Counted from the first letter of the stretch, positions 1 to 7,832 are shown. The stretch is DNA of 8,789 nucleotides from Planctomycetota bacterium (GCA_023397045.1 JAEWUR010000327.1:1-8789), one strand, 5' to 3'. A program made the numbers and translations. The notes: generated by a model from the sequence alone, not told the origin.

Positions 1-1233
1 CTGCCGTACACCGAGTTCCCCGGCACGGAAGACAGCGTGACCATCGAGATTGACGTCCGTGCTCATCGTCGCGTGATCCGACGGAAGCGTTATGTTCGGA
101 CCTGTTCGTGTCCGGACGTGCCGGGGATCATCACCGCGCCGGCGCCGCCGCGGCTGTTTCCCAAGGGAATCGTGGGGATTTCCGTGTGGGTGACCGTGCT
201 GTTGGACAAGTTTCTTTTCTATCGGCCGACGCATCGCCTGCTGGAAGACTTGCAGACCTACGGAGTGAACCTGCCGGCCGGAACACTGACCGACGGACTG
301 AAGCGTTTCGTGCCTCTGTTCGAAGCGATTTATGCCGGCATCATTGCGGAGAGCCGTCGAGGGACTCTCTGGAGCGCCGACGAGACCCGCTGGATGGTAT
401 TCGTCCAGATCGAGAGAAAAGTCGGTTATCGCTGGTATTTGTGGGCCTTTCAATCGGCCACGGCCATCGCATTCGAGTTGGATCCGTCTCGCTCGCATCG
501 TGTTCCGGACGGCCATTTCCAAGGCGTGGAAGGCGGCATCTTGTTGGTGGACCGTTACGCCGGCTATAAGGCGATGAAGCTGGTGAAGGATGGCATTATC
601 CTGCTGGCTTTCTGTTGGGCCCACGTGCGGCGGGATTTTGTGAACGTCGGCAAGCGTTGGCCGAAACTAACCCCGTGGGCTTTGGAGTGGCTGCTGGAGA
701 TCCGCGAGTTGTACCACCTCAATCGGCAACGACTTCTCTGCCGCCATGATCCAGCCGCGTTTGCCACGCATGACCGCACGCTACGCGATGCTGTCGATGC
801 CACGTCTGCCAAACGCGACGAACAATGGAGCCGCAAAGACTTGCACCCTGCCTGCCGCAAGACCTTGGAGAGTCTGAGCGAACACTGGAAAGGGCTGACG
901 CTCTTCGTCGAGCATCCGGACGTTCCGATGGATAACAATCGCACCGAACGTACGCAACGCGGTCCGGTGGTTGGGCGGAAGAACTACTACGGTTCCGGGG
1001 CGCTGTGGAGCGGGAAGTTGGCGGCGATGCTGTTTTCGGTGTTTGCGACACTGAAGCTTCATGGGATCAACCCGCGGCAATGGCTGACCCAATACTTCAA
1101 TGCCTGTGCAGCGGCGGGCGGCAAGGTTCCGGAGAATGTGGCGGACTTCCTTCCTTGGAACATGTCGGAGGAAGTCAAAGTAGCGTTGAGCTCGCCGTTT
1201 TGCATCGCGCCGAAAGCCCGCGACACCTCGTGA
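1..1233 (+). CDS. tnpC: IS66-family transposase (TnpC), 5'-truncated by the window edge
   Basis: This is the DDE transposase of an IS66-type insertion sequence, which cuts and joins the element's DNA. The reading frame is open from base 1, so the gene begins outside the window; the GTG at 37 is only an internal codon. Visible parts are the end of the zinc-binding region (RYVRTCSCP), the IS66 core (LFPKGIVGISVWVTVLLDKF) and the C-terminal IS66 tail ending DFLPWNM. The catalytic triad appears intact: Asp in WSADETRW (codon 379-381), Asp in LLVDRYAGY (550-552) and Glu in DNNRTERTQRG (946-948). No frameshift or stop is seen in the visible part, so the protein may be active. The accessory genes tnpA and tnpB, if present, would lie left of the window. 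Family assignment is firm; whether the whole element is complete cannot be judged here. Confidence 0.95.
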   Translation: MPYTEFPGTEDSVTIEIDVRAHRRVIRRKRYVRTCSCPDVPGIITAPAPPRLFPKGIVGISVWVTVLLDKFLFYRPTHRLLEDLQTYGVNLPAGTLTDGLKRFVPLFEAIYAGIIAESRRGTLWSADETRWMVFVQIERKVGYRWYLWAFQSATAIAFELDPSRSHRVPDGHFQGVEGGILLVDRYAGYKAMKLVKDGIILLAFCWAHVRRDFVNVGKRWPKLTPWALEWLLEIRELYHLNRQRLLCRHDPAAFATHDRTLRDAVDATSAKRDEQWSRKDLHPACRKTLESLSEHWKGLTLFVEHPDVPMDNNRTERTQRGPVVGRKNYYGSGALWSGKLAAMLFSVFATLKLHGINPRQWLTQYFNACAAAGGKVPENVADFLPWNMSEEVKVALSSPFCIAPKARDTS

Positions 1234-1434
1234 CCCGTCTCCCCCCCGCGACTGCGGCCACCGTCCCATCGCGTTTCTGCCCAATTGCCGATCCAGGCAT
1301 TTGTTGCCAAGTACTATGCGCCCCACGCCCCCCCTGTCGCTGGAAGCTCAAGACGGAAGAACCGAATGTTTACGGGCGATGTTGGCTGTTTTCCTGAGAC
1401 ACCGTTCCGTTTTTCTGGCTCACGCCCGATTATT
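1234..1434. other. Non-coding gap holding the probable right end of the IS66 element
   Basis: No credible gene is seen between the transposase stop and the sigma-factor promoter. IS66 elements usually end in ...TTAC on the right side, and a TTTAC occurs at 1369-1373, about 140 bases after the transposase stop, which is a plausible distance. The left inverted repeat is outside the window, so the end cannot be confirmed. The stretch includes a C-rich tract near 1240-1250 and another near 1321-1334. If 1373 is the real end, the element stops only about 60 bases before the promoter-like element at 1435. Confidence 0.35.
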
Positions 1435-1473
1435 TGTCACATTTCTGCCTTTTCGACTAGAGTATATGTAGGG
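1435..1473 (+). promoter_or_regulatory. Putative promoter of the sigma-factor operon (copy A of a shared element)
   Basis: The element reads TGTCACATTT (1435-1444), 13 variable bases, TAGAGTATA (1458-1466), two bases, then TAGGG (1469-1473). TGTCAC to TAGAGT is a 17-base spacer, normal for a -35/-10 pair. The same element with the same spacing lies at 7946-7984 before another gene; the variable 13 bases differ at 8 positions. A start of transcription around 1470-1475 would leave a leader of about 65 bases before the ATG at 1538. The repeated bipartite layout upstream of two genes supports a promoter read by one dedicated sigma factor, most simply the one encoded directly downstream. The use by that factor is inference. 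Confidence 0.65.
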
Positions 1474-1486
1474 ATCTGGACATAGG

Positions 1487-1496
1487 CAGGTACCTG
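1487..1496. repeat. Perfect 10-base palindrome in the sigma operon leader
   Basis: CAGGTACCTG is a perfect inverted repeat just downstream of the predicted transcription start of the sigma operon. A dimeric repressor site there would block early elongation, but a palindrome this short can arise by chance. It is not repeated upstream of the gene at 8079. Confidence 0.3.
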
Positions 1497-1537
1497 TTAG
1501 CTGCATCGACGTGAGGCCCAATAGAATACATGTTGCG

Positions 1538-2056
1538 ATGACTCCTGAAGATGCCGAAATTTTTACGACGTATTGGACGGCCGCACAGCGGTCCGTTGCG
1601 GCCTTTGTCCGGACGTTGGTTCCCGACTTCAACGAAGCGGACGACATTGTTCAGCGAGTGGCTGTGGTGTTGGTGCGCAAATTTAACGAGTATGACCATG
1701 AACGACCATTTGTCGCTTGGGCGATAGGTATCGCAAAGCGGGAGATTGTCATCTATCGGCACGAGCGGAACAAAGACCGCCACATTTTCAAGGAATCGCT
1801 AATCGAGCAAATCGCGGAGACGTATCAGCGGTCGCCTGATTTGCCGATCTCGGAACAGCTTGCACGATGTTTGGAGGCGTTGGATATCCGTTGGAAACAA
1901 ATAATCCATCTGCGATATGCGCAGGATTTGCGGACCCGTCAAATTTCCGACAGAACGGGCATGACTGACGTCGCTGTACGGAAGCTGCTCAGCCGAGCAA
2001 GAATGTCATTGCGGGATTGCCTGAATCGAGAACGCGCAATTACGAGGCGAAGCTGA
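1538..2056 (+). CDS. ECF-type RNA polymerase sigma factor, Rhodopirellula/Verrucomicrobium family
   Basis: The product (172 aa from this start) directs RNA polymerase to a specific set of promoters. Region 2 spans about residues 13-77 (VPDFNEADDIVQRVAVVLVRK, then FVAWAIGIAKREIV, the usual core-binding and -10 reading part). Region 4 spans about 105-165, with a helix-turn-helix near RQISDRTGMTDVAVRKLLSRAR that would read the -35. It is a minimal two-domain factor with no C-terminal extension. I chose the ATG at 1538 because it places nine residues before the conserved helix; a GTG at 1511 in the same frame would add nine residues. Neither has a good Shine-Dalgarno sequence. The stop overlaps the start of the FecR-LamG gene (TGATG), so the two are translationally coupled, the usual arrangement of a sigma factor with its regulator. 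The element at 1435-1473 suggests autoregulation. The family call is firm; the exact ECF group is not resolved. Confidence 0.92.
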   Translation: MTPEDAEIFTTYWTAAQRSVAAFVRTLVPDFNEADDIVQRVAVVLVRKFNEYDHERPFVAWAIGIAKREIVIYRHERNKDRHIFKESLIEQIAETYQRSPDLPISEQLARCLEALDIRWKQIIHLRYAQDLRTRQISDRTGMTDVAVRKLLSRARMSLRDCLNRERAITRRS

Positions 2057-3918
2057 TGGCTCCCATTACCGCTCTGATTCATGCGTATCTTGACGGCGAG
2101 TTGACCGACTCCTCTAAACGAGAATTGGAGTCGTGGCTTGATGCCAGTGTGAAAAACGTCGAGCTGTTCGTGGCGGAATGCCAGGTTCACAGCCTATTGC
2201 ACGATTATTTGGGTGTCTCACACGAGCAATTGAGCGATTTCGCCAATCAGAAGCAGGTTGGGTTGGGCAGTCCGGTCGTCCCGATTCAGTTGCTCGATCG
2301 TGAACATCTCGATGAATATCGCGGACTGGACGAAATTGGTCTGTTTACGGGAATAGGCGAGAATTCTCCGTCGGCTTCATCTGGCTTGCCGGATGCTGTT
2401 CTTTCGAATACCGACCTAACGCCTTCCAGCTTATTCTTCACGGGTTGGCCCTTGGCATACATGGTCGCTTCGGTGGTTTTTGCTTTAGGAGCATTGATCG
2501 GCGCCTTGACGCATGTGTCTCAGCCGACACAGCTTGTTGTGGGGTCACCGGCCACATCCAATCAGCGAGCGGCGATACCATCGACAGGACGGGTCGGTCG
2601 GATTACCGGCATGGTTGACTGCGAATCGTCTGATCTGAAGACTGCAATGATTGCCCGAGTCGTTTGCTTGGGACAAAAATACGCGTTCGACGCAGGGTTG
2701 ATGGAGATTACCTACGACACTGGTGCGAGAGTCCTCCTGCAAGGGCCCGTCACATACGAAGTCGATTCCGCTGATGGCGGGTTTTTATCTGCCGGCAAGC
2801 TCACCGCTCGGCTGGATGGAACAACGCCGCCGTTGGCCAGACCGACTTCACATCAACATCCTCTCCCCGCTCATCTTTTTACTGTCAAGACTCCAACTGC
2901 CGTCGTCACCGACCTCGGCACCGAGTTTGCTGTGGATGTCGACGAACAGGGCGAAACGCAGACGCATGTTTTTGTGGGCAAAGTCAAAGTTACGGGGAAG
3001 GGGCAATCCGAAAAGACGGCGTCCTCGCAAAGTGAAGTAGTTCTCCAGGCCGGTCAGACAATTCGTACAGAAAGACAACGACTGATACCCGTTCCGCAGT
3101 CATTGGCGGTAGACGAGGAATCGTTCATTCGCGTGATGCCGGCATCGAGAGAACGCGAAGCAGCGGGACAGTATGCCGAACTGGTGATGTCGCTGAAACC
3201 GGTGTTGTATTATCGCATGGAGCCGCCAAAAGCTGGAGATAGCAGCGTCCTCGTATTGGACGAGACCGGCAGCGGTTACAACGGCGTGTTGGCTTTCAGC
3301 GATCACTTCCACGGAAGCCCTTATGTCGAAGGCCGTTTCGGCCAGGCACTCCGTTTTCGCGGCTCTACCACCGGCGATCACGTCATTGTGCGGAATTATC
3401 CCAAGGCCAAGGACGATGAACTAACCGTCTCGGCTTGGGTGCTGGTGGGGGGCCGATCATCATGGCCGATGATCGCCGCAAACTGGGGGCTGCGCGACGC
3501 TAAGGGAGAGTATTGTTCGGGCCAGTTCTTTTTAGGTCTTTCCAAACAGGGGGAAGGTCTGGCTGCCAAAATCACCCAACGCAACGGAGAGATTATCGCG
3601 TTGGATGAAGATGATTCTACATCGACTTTTCCACAGGGACAATGGCAACATGTTGCGTTGGTGATCGATCGAACTTCCGCACAACTTTTTCATAACGGGG
3701 TCCCCGTGGCCACGCGTTCCGTTGAAGGCATCATGCCGCAACCTCCCATGGCAAGCCTTGGCATTGGTTGCCGTACCAACTATCTCGGTTCCGATGTTGA
3801 ATGGAAGGAACCATGCCTTTGGCTGGGACGAATTGATGAGTTGGCATTTTTCAATCACGCATTGACTGTCGAGGAAATTCAACGTTTGCACAGCTTTGGA
3901 AGCTCTCCTGCCCGTTGA
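2056..3918 (+). CDS. Membrane FecR-LamG protein, likely anti-sigma/sensor partner of the sigma factor
   Basis: The 620-residue product has four parts. Residues 1-about 130 are predicted cytoplasmic and start with a helical segment ([20 protein letters not shown]) resembling the anti-sigma N-terminus of planctomycete FecR proteins; no zinc-binding HxxxCxxC is seen. A single membrane helix lies near 132-154 ([20 protein letters not shown]). A FecR domain follows at about 205-337, with the characteristic [13 protein letters not shown] and a VFVGKVKV strand. A LamG/concanavalin-like domain fills about 378-612 (YYRMEP, LTVSAWV, the late [18 protein letters not shown]). The LamG part would face outwards and could bind glycan or protein. 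I place the start at the ATG at 2056, which overlaps the sigma stop and has GAGG at 2044-2047; an upstream TTG at 2017 lies inside the sigma gene and is less likely. Domain calls are good; the anti-sigma role is inferred from topology and coupling. Confidence 0.88.
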   Translation: MAPITALIHAYLDGELTDSSKRELESWLDASVKNVELFVAECQVHSLLHDYLGVSHEQLSDFANQKQVGLGSPVVPIQLLDREHLDEYRGLDEIGLFTGIGENSPSASSGLPDAVLSNTDLTPSSLFFTGWPLAYMVASVVFALGALIGALTHVSQPTQLVVGSPATSNQRAAIPSTGRVGRITGMVDCESSDLKTAMIARVVCLGQKYAFDAGLMEITYDTGARVLLQGPVTYEVDSADGGFLSAGKLTARLDGTTPPLARPTSHQHPLPAHLFTVKTPTAVVTDLGTEFAVDVDEQGETQTHVFVGKVKVTGKGQSEKTASSQSEVVLQAGQTIRTERQRLIPVPQSLAVDEESFIRVMPASREREAAGQYAELVMSLKPVLYYRMEPPKAGDSSVLVLDETGSGYNGVLAFSDHFHGSPYVEGRFGQALRFRGSTTGDHVIVRNYPKAKDDELTVSAWVLVGGRSSWPMIAANWGLRDAKGEYCSGQFFLGLSKQGEGLAAKITQRNGEIIALDEDDSTSTFPQGQWQHVALVIDRTSAQLFHNGVPVATRSVEGIMPQPPMASLGIGCRTNYLGSDVEWKEPCLWLGRIDELAFFNHALTVEEIQRLHSFGSSPAR

Positions 3919-3926
3919 GAAGAGAA

Positions 3927-3934
3927 GAGGAAGG
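3927..3934 (+). promoter_or_regulatory. Ribosome binding site that fixes the DUF1559 start
   Basis: A purine-rich GAGGAAGG sits four bases before the ATG at 3939. It argues against the in-frame TTG at 3915, which lies upstream of the site and overlaps the end of the FecR-LamG gene. Confidence 0.65.
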
Positions 3935-3938
3935 CAAG

Positions 3939-4922
3939 ATGAAGAGTATCTGTTCACATCGCGGTTTCACGTTAGTTGAACTTTTGGTCGTAATCACGAT
4001 CATCGGGATCTTAATCGCGCTCTTGTTGCCGGCGGTTCAAGCGGCGAGAGAGGCTGCACGACGAATGCAGTGTTGCAACAACCTCAAGCAGATGGGACTG
4101 GGTATTCACAACTTTGCCAGCACGTATAATATGCTTCCCCCCTCCCGAATGCCTTGTTTCAGCGGCACTTGGATTCATGCTCTGGCTCCCTTCATGGAGG
4201 AGCAGAACTTCGTTGACCTGTGGAATTCCCAGAAGGACGCTGCGGGGCGCGTGAAAGGGTTTTACAGGCAACCGGATTTGGCTGTCCAATATCAGATGTC
4301 GGTTCTCTATTGTCCCTCGCGCCGTTCAGCACCGCAGTTGAGCAAGGATGGCGGGCTTCGCTCGCCAGCACCGCAACGTTTCGGTGCATTGGGCGATTAT
4401 GCCATCGTCATCGGAGATCGGATGAAAGGAGGGAGGGACAACTCGGACTATTGGGACCAATCGCATCTTGGATATATTGTTCAAGGCCCGTGGACTAGCG
4501 CAATTGGTGATTGCACTCCTGTCCCATGGACAGGCGATACCACGCTGAAAGACAGTGTGAAATACAACTTCACGTTTTCCGACGTGCCGGATGGAATGAG
4601 CAATACGATCTTCATGGGGGAGAAACACGTCCCGCCGGACAAATTCGGGCAGTGGTCGGCCCGAGACACCTCGACCTATGACAACGATGAATTAGAGGTC
4701 ACCGGGCGAATTGCGGGACCGGGCTATTCACTGGTGTTGGATCCCATGGAGTCCTCAACCACCTCTCCTTTTCGCTTCGGCAGCGATCATGCGAGCATCT
4801 GTCATTTTGTGTTAGGCGACGGCAGCGTTCGGGGCCTGTCCACCTCCATCGATACGACGATATTGGGCTATTTGTCGTGTCGAAATGATGGCAACGTCAT
4901 TCCAGGAGATGTTTTCAACTAA
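3939..4922 (+). CDS. DUF1559 prepilin-like surface protein (H-X9-DG)
   Basis: The 327-residue product is a type II secretion/type IV pilin-like protein of the large planctomycete DUF1559 family. It has a class III prepilin signal, RG-FTLVELL, with processing expected after Gly9 and the conserved Glu at position 5 of the mature protein (residue 14), followed by a hydrophobic helix ([17 protein letters not shown]). The family signature [25 protein letters not shown] follows. Near the C-terminus there is a matching H-X9-DG motif: His284, then nine residues, then Asp294-Gly295 in a GDGSVRGLS context. Such proteins are made in great numbers by planctomycetes and are thought to sit at the cell surface; the molecular role is unknown. 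It lies 20 bases after the FecR-LamG gene in the same run, so it is probably co-transcribed from the sigma promoter. The length is ordinary for the family and no defect is seen. Confidence 0.93.
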   Translation: MKSICSHRGFTLVELLVVITIIGILIALLLPAVQAAREAARRMQCCNNLKQMGLGIHNFASTYNMLPPSRMPCFSGTWIHALAPFMEEQNFVDLWNSQKDAAGRVKGFYRQPDLAVQYQMSVLYCPSRRSAPQLSKDGGLRSPAPQRFGALGDYAIVIGDRMKGGRDNSDYWDQSHLGYIVQGPWTSAIGDCTPVPWTGDTTLKDSVKYNFTFSDVPDGMSNTIFMGEKHVPPDKFGQWSARDTSTYDNDELEVTGRIAGPGYSLVLDPMESSTTSPFRFGSDHASICHFVLGDGSVRGLSTSIDTTILGYLSCRNDGNVIPGDVFN

Positions 4923-4948
4923 TTCTTTAGACCAATTGAGGAGCCTCG

Positions 4949-5401
4949 ATGAAACTCTCTAGTTGGCGATATTTAACGATCGTCACTATCGCCATCATGT
5001 CATTTGCCATGTGGACCGGATGCGGAAAAAGCACGCCCCCAACATTTCCAGTGGTTGGCAAGGTGGTTTATTCCGACGGTAAACCATTTGCCGGAGGTTA
5101 TATCGAGCTTTGTCCCCTTGGTGGCGAATATCGTGCAACCGCGAGGGGAGAGATTCAACAGGATGGATCTTTTGAATTGAGTACCTTTAGCAAGAATGAC
5201 GGAGCTATCGAGGGCGACCATGCCGTACTGGTCATTCCGCCGATTCCTGAGCGCCAATCAGGTCAACCGTTACCAAGAGACGTTGAGCAATCGATCGACC
5301 CACGTTTCGGACAGTTTGGCACTTCCGGACTAAGAATTACCGTCGCCTCCGATCCCACCAAAAATGAGGTTGTTCTTCGTGTTGGCCGTCCCGGCAAATG
5401 A
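4949..5401 (+). CDS. Small lipoprotein with carboxypeptidase-regulatory-like fold
   Basis: The 150-residue product starts with a positively charged N-terminus and a hydrophobic stretch (YLTIVTIAIMSFAMW) followed by TGC, so Cys25 is the probable lipid-modified residue; Trp at -3 makes the lipobox imperfect. The mature part opens with PVVGKVVYSDGKPFAGGYIEL, a pattern typical of the transthyretin-like carboxypeptidase-regulatory domain common in planctomycete lipoproteins next to DUF1559 genes. It continues with a DGSFELSTF strand and ends with VVLRVGRPGK. The start has a strong GAGGAG (4938-4943) five bases upstream. It follows the pseudopilin by 26 bases and is the last gene of the tight run. 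Its job is unknown; an envelope partner of the pseudopilin is a reasonable guess from the recurrent pairing. Confidence 0.85.
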   Translation: MKLSSWRYLTIVTIAIMSFAMWTGCGKSTPPTFPVVGKVVYSDGKPFAGGYIELCPLGGEYRATARGEIQQDGSFELSTFSKNDGAIEGDHAVLVIPPIPERQSGQPLPRDVEQSIDPRFGQFGTSGLRITVASDPTKNEVVLRVGRPGK

Positions 5402-5505
5402 CATGGTGAGTTGCTCTGCCAACCTGTGTCATACCGACATTATCGTGACAATTCCGTCCGATCCATCAATTCCGGGGGTTTGACTCCCTGTAGTGATTCA
5501 CAACA
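5402..5505. other. Intergenic gap before the UroD-like gene
   Basis: This 104-base stretch separates the tight sigma operon from the UroD-like gene. I see no shared TGTCACATTT/TAGAGTATA element, no strong hairpin with a T-run and no Shine-Dalgarno sequence. Whether the downstream gene is read through from the sigma operon or has its own promoter cannot be decided. Confidence 0.4.
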
Positions 5506-6624
5506 ATGGCGCTAACCAGCAAAGAAAGATTTCAACGAATTCTGCGGCATGAGCCGGTCGATCGGATCGGCCTGTTTGAGGTATTTTGGAAGGAGACGGC
5601 CCAGGATTGGACCAAGCAAGGATATCTTGCCAAGCCCGAGGTAGTCAGCGATTTTTTTCGGCTGGATGTCCGACGCACAGGTGGCGAGATTACGCCGGTG
5701 CCTTGGAAGGCGGTGAATCTGGTTGCCAACCTGGAGACACATAATGAGGTTATCGAGCAGACGGCCACCGCTAAATTGGTCCGCGACGGCAACGGCGCAC
5801 TATTGCGATGGCGTATTGACCACTCGGGCGGGCCAGAGCATGTCGATTTTTCCGTAAAGGACCGCCGGGCATGGCAGGAATTGGTTCGGCCCTACCTCAT
5901 GGACGAAAAAACGTACCGACACCGTATCGATTTCCAGCTTTTTCGCGATCTGCGATCGAAATGTGCCCATGAAAACCTCTTCGGTTGCGTTTCGGTGCAT
6001 GGCGTGTTTGATCTGATGGATAAGATGTGCGGCCATCAGTATCTATTGATGGGCATGGCGTTGGATCCGGAATGGATTCGGGATATGGTCGACGTATATG
6101 CGACACTGACGATCCAATTGCTGGAGATTCTCTTCCATGAGGAAGGGTTGCCAGATGGGTTGTGGATGTGGGACGATCTCGGGTTTAAGAATCGACCATT
6201 TATGGCGCCGTCGATGTATCGGGAATTGATTTTTCCAGGCCACAAACGGGTTTTTGACTTCGCACATCGTCTTGGTCTTTCGGTGGTTCTGCATTCCGAC
6301 GGTTTTGTTGAACCGCTGATTCCACATCTCATTGAGGCGGGTATCGATTGCCTCCAACCGCTCGAAGTGAAGGCGGGCATGGATTTGCTACAGATTAAAA
6401 AGAAGTATGGCGACCGAATAGCCCTGATCGGCGGCATGGATGTTCGTGAACTGATCAGCAATGACCTGGGCCGAGTGCGCCGAGAGCTAGAAACGAAACT
6501 TCCCCAAGTCATGGAGGGGAGCGGCTATGTCTTACAGGTGGACCACAGTGTTCCCAATCAGGTAGCCTACCAGACATACCGTTTTTTTATCGAGGAAGGA
6601 CTTCGAATTGGTGCATATGACTGA
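5506..6624 (+). CDS. UroD/MtaA-superfamily protein, probable methyltransferase-like, not HemE
   Basis: The 372-residue product belongs to the uroporphyrinogen decarboxylase superfamily, which includes true HemE enzymes and zinc-dependent corrinoid methyltransferases (MtaA/MtbA). The N-terminus (SKERFQRILRHEPVDRIGLFE) matches the usual opening SxRxxxxLxxxxPDRxP. The HemE substrate motif with its conserved arginines is not present near the N-terminus, so haem biosynthesis is unlikely. The expected metal motif HxC is HSDG here (His263, Asp265), and the later Cys of the family is replaced by VDHSVP (Asp346, His347). A His-Asp-His metal site is therefore conceivable. Other conserved-looking stretches are MWDDLGFKNRPFMAPSMYRE (221-240) and IALIGGMDVREL. 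No signal peptide is present, so it acts in the cytoplasm. The start ATG has no Shine-Dalgarno sequence. Substrate unknown; related planctomycete genes often sit in sugar-catabolism loci. Confidence 0.87.
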   Translation: MALTSKERFQRILRHEPVDRIGLFEVFWKETAQDWTKQGYLAKPEVVSDFFRLDVRRTGGEITPVPWKAVNLVANLETHNEVIEQTATAKLVRDGNGALLRWRIDHSGGPEHVDFSVKDRRAWQELVRPYLMDEKTYRHRIDFQLFRDLRSKCAHENLFGCVSVHGVFDLMDKMCGHQYLLMGMALDPEWIRDMVDVYATLTIQLLEILFHEEGLPDGLWMWDDLGFKNRPFMAPSMYRELIFPGHKRVFDFAHRLGLSVVLHSDGFVEPLIPHLIEAGIDCLQPLEVKAGMDLLQIKKKYGDRIALIGGMDVRELISNDLGRVRRELETKLPQVMEGSGYVLQVDHSVPNQVAYQTYRFFIEEGLRIGAYD

Positions 6625-6639
6625 CGCCCATGGTCTACC

Positions 6640-6659
6640 GCTATTCCTGCCTGAATAGC
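6640..6659 (+). repeat. Hairpin between the UroD-like and sialidase-like genes
   Basis: GCTATTC and GAATAGC form a perfect 7-bp stem with a 6-base loop, 15 bases after the UroD-like stop. An outer pair, GTCTACC (6633-6639) with GGTAGGC (6676-6682), could also close with one G-U pair. There is no T-run, so an intrinsic terminator is unlikely; an RNA-processing or stability hairpin between two co-transcribed genes is possible. Confidence 0.4.
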
Positions 6660-6719
6660 AATGCTACTGCGAAGTGGTAGGCTGCAAACGAAAGACACCT
6701 TGGAAACCCGAAACCATCA

Positions 6720-7832
6720 ATGGAACTCATTGCAGACGGAATGATATACGCCGGAAAGCCCGGTACTTCAGCAGCCAATAGTTGCTTTCCGGCCATTGTT
6801 CAATTGCCGGACGGAACGCTGATTGTTACCTGGCGAGTCGGCTCCCAGAAGGACTCGGCGGATGGAACAATACTCCTGTCGCGGTCGACCGATGAAGGTC
6901 GATCCTGGTCACAACCACAACCATTTCCATCCGGGCCATGTTCGGAAAGGCCTGGCGAGATTCATTACGCACCATTGACCGTCTTGGGGAACGACGATTT
7001 GCTGGCGGCGTTGATGTGGGTCGATCGGAGTGATTCTAACCGGCCGTTCTTCAATCCCGTCACGGAAGGAATTCTGCCGGTACAAACGTGGTTCTGTGTG
7101 TCACGTGATGGGGGGCAATCATGGGGTGACTATCGTTTGATGGAGAGTGATCCAGATTGTCCGCTAACGCTCACAGGACCAGTTCTCCCTTTGGGAGGCG
7201 GCCGTCTGGTGTGCCAGGTTGAGGTCAACAAATCCTACGATGATGCCGGGATCTGGCGACAAGCGGCGGTATGGAGGATATCTTCAGATGGCGGCTATCA
7301 TTGGCCGGAATGTGTCGAAGTCGCGAAGGATCCGAATAGCCAGGTGTTCTACTGGGATGCCCGGTATGGATTGGGCAATAATGGGTATGTCATGGCCGCG
7401 TTATGGGTCTACGATCGCAAACAGAAACACGATCTTCCGATCCATCTGTGCGAATCAAACGATGGCGGCAACATATGGACCCAGCCTCGGAGCATCGGGC
7501 TTGTGGGACAACAAGCCTACCCGGTGCTCCTGAGTGCGGGCCGCGTAGTGTTCGTATATATCGATCGTTTCAACTCGCGAAGCATTCGAGCGGTGTTAAG
7601 CAATGATCGAGGGCGAACGCTTGCCGACGAAATAGTCGTCTATCAACACCAAGTCGGTCGCACGGAACCTGGCGAAGACTCCGCACCAGCTGATTATCTT
7701 CAAGATATGGAACTCTGGACATTTGGACGGGTTCAGGCGATAGCTGGCATCGACGGATCGATGTGGATCGTGTATTACGCCGGCGATACTGAAGCGACCA
7801 ACATCTTCTGGGCTCGCTTGAAAATGTCATAG
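6720..7832 (+). CDS. Sialidase-like (BNR/Asp-box) beta-propeller protein
   Basis: The 370-residue product has five Asp-box repeats, the sequence mark of sialidase-type six-bladed propellers: STDEGRSW (56-63), SRDGGQSW (128-135), SSDGGYHW (188-195), SNDGGNIW (246-253) and a degenerate SNDRGRTL (294-301). The N-terminal blade reads FPAIVQLPDGTLIVTWRVGS and the C-terminus GSMWIVYYAGD...IFWARL, both typical of the BNR family in planctomycetes. The classical catalytic RIP arginine motif is replaced by SCFP (21-24), so true sialidase activity is doubtful; a related glycoside hydrolase or a non-catalytic binding role is equally possible. No signal peptide is seen, which is unusual for an enzyme acting on outside glycans and suggests cytoplasmic action on imported sugars. 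No clear Shine-Dalgarno sequence precedes the ATG. It follows the UroD-like gene by 95 bases on the same strand. Confidence 0.83.
   Translation: MELIADGMIYAGKPGTSAANSCFPAIVQLPDGTLIVTWRVGSQKDSADGTILLSRSTDEGRSWSQPQPFPSGPCSERPGEIHYAPLTVLGNDDLLAALMWVDRSDSNRPFFNPVTEGILPVQTWFCVSRDGGQSWGDYRLMESDPDCPLTLTGPVLPLGGGRLVCQVEVNKSYDDAGIWRQAAVWRISSDGGYHWPECVEVAKDPNSQVFYWDARYGLGNNGYVMAALWVYDRKQKHDLPIHLCESNDGGNIWTQPRSIGLVGQQAYPVLLSAGRVVFVYIDRFNSRSIRAVLSNDRGRTLADEIVVYQHQVGRTEPGEDSAPADYLQDMELWTFGRVQAIAGIDGSMWIVYYAGDTEATNIFWARLKMS

Noticed and set aside
781..1326. 181-codon minus-strand open frame over the transposase
   Set aside because: It lies opposite an intact IS66 core with catalytic residues; its product is Arg-rich with no family features.
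1285..1485. Short + strand open frame between the transposase and the sigma gene
   Set aside because: It runs through the promoter-like element, has no ribosome site and no recognisable protein features.
2017..2055. Upstream TTG start for the FecR-LamG gene adding 13 residues
   Set aside because: It lies within the sigma gene, has no ribosome site, and the added residues look like out-of-frame sigma sequence. The ATG at 2056 overlaps the sigma stop and has GAGG upstream.
3915..3938. Upstream TTG start for the DUF1559 gene adding 8 residues
   Set aside because: The ribosome site GAGGAAGG lies downstream of this codon, and the extra residues (RREEEGK) are a translation of that site.
5449..5474. 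Direct repeat of CAATTCCG, 18 bases apart, upstream of the UroD-like gene
   Set aside because: Two 8-base copies are too weak to call an operator without conservation data.
5506..6624. Annotation as HemE (uroporphyrinogen decarboxylase of haem synthesis)
   Set aside because: The conserved N-terminal substrate-binding arginine motif of HemE is missing and the motif HSDG points to the methyltransferase-like branch.
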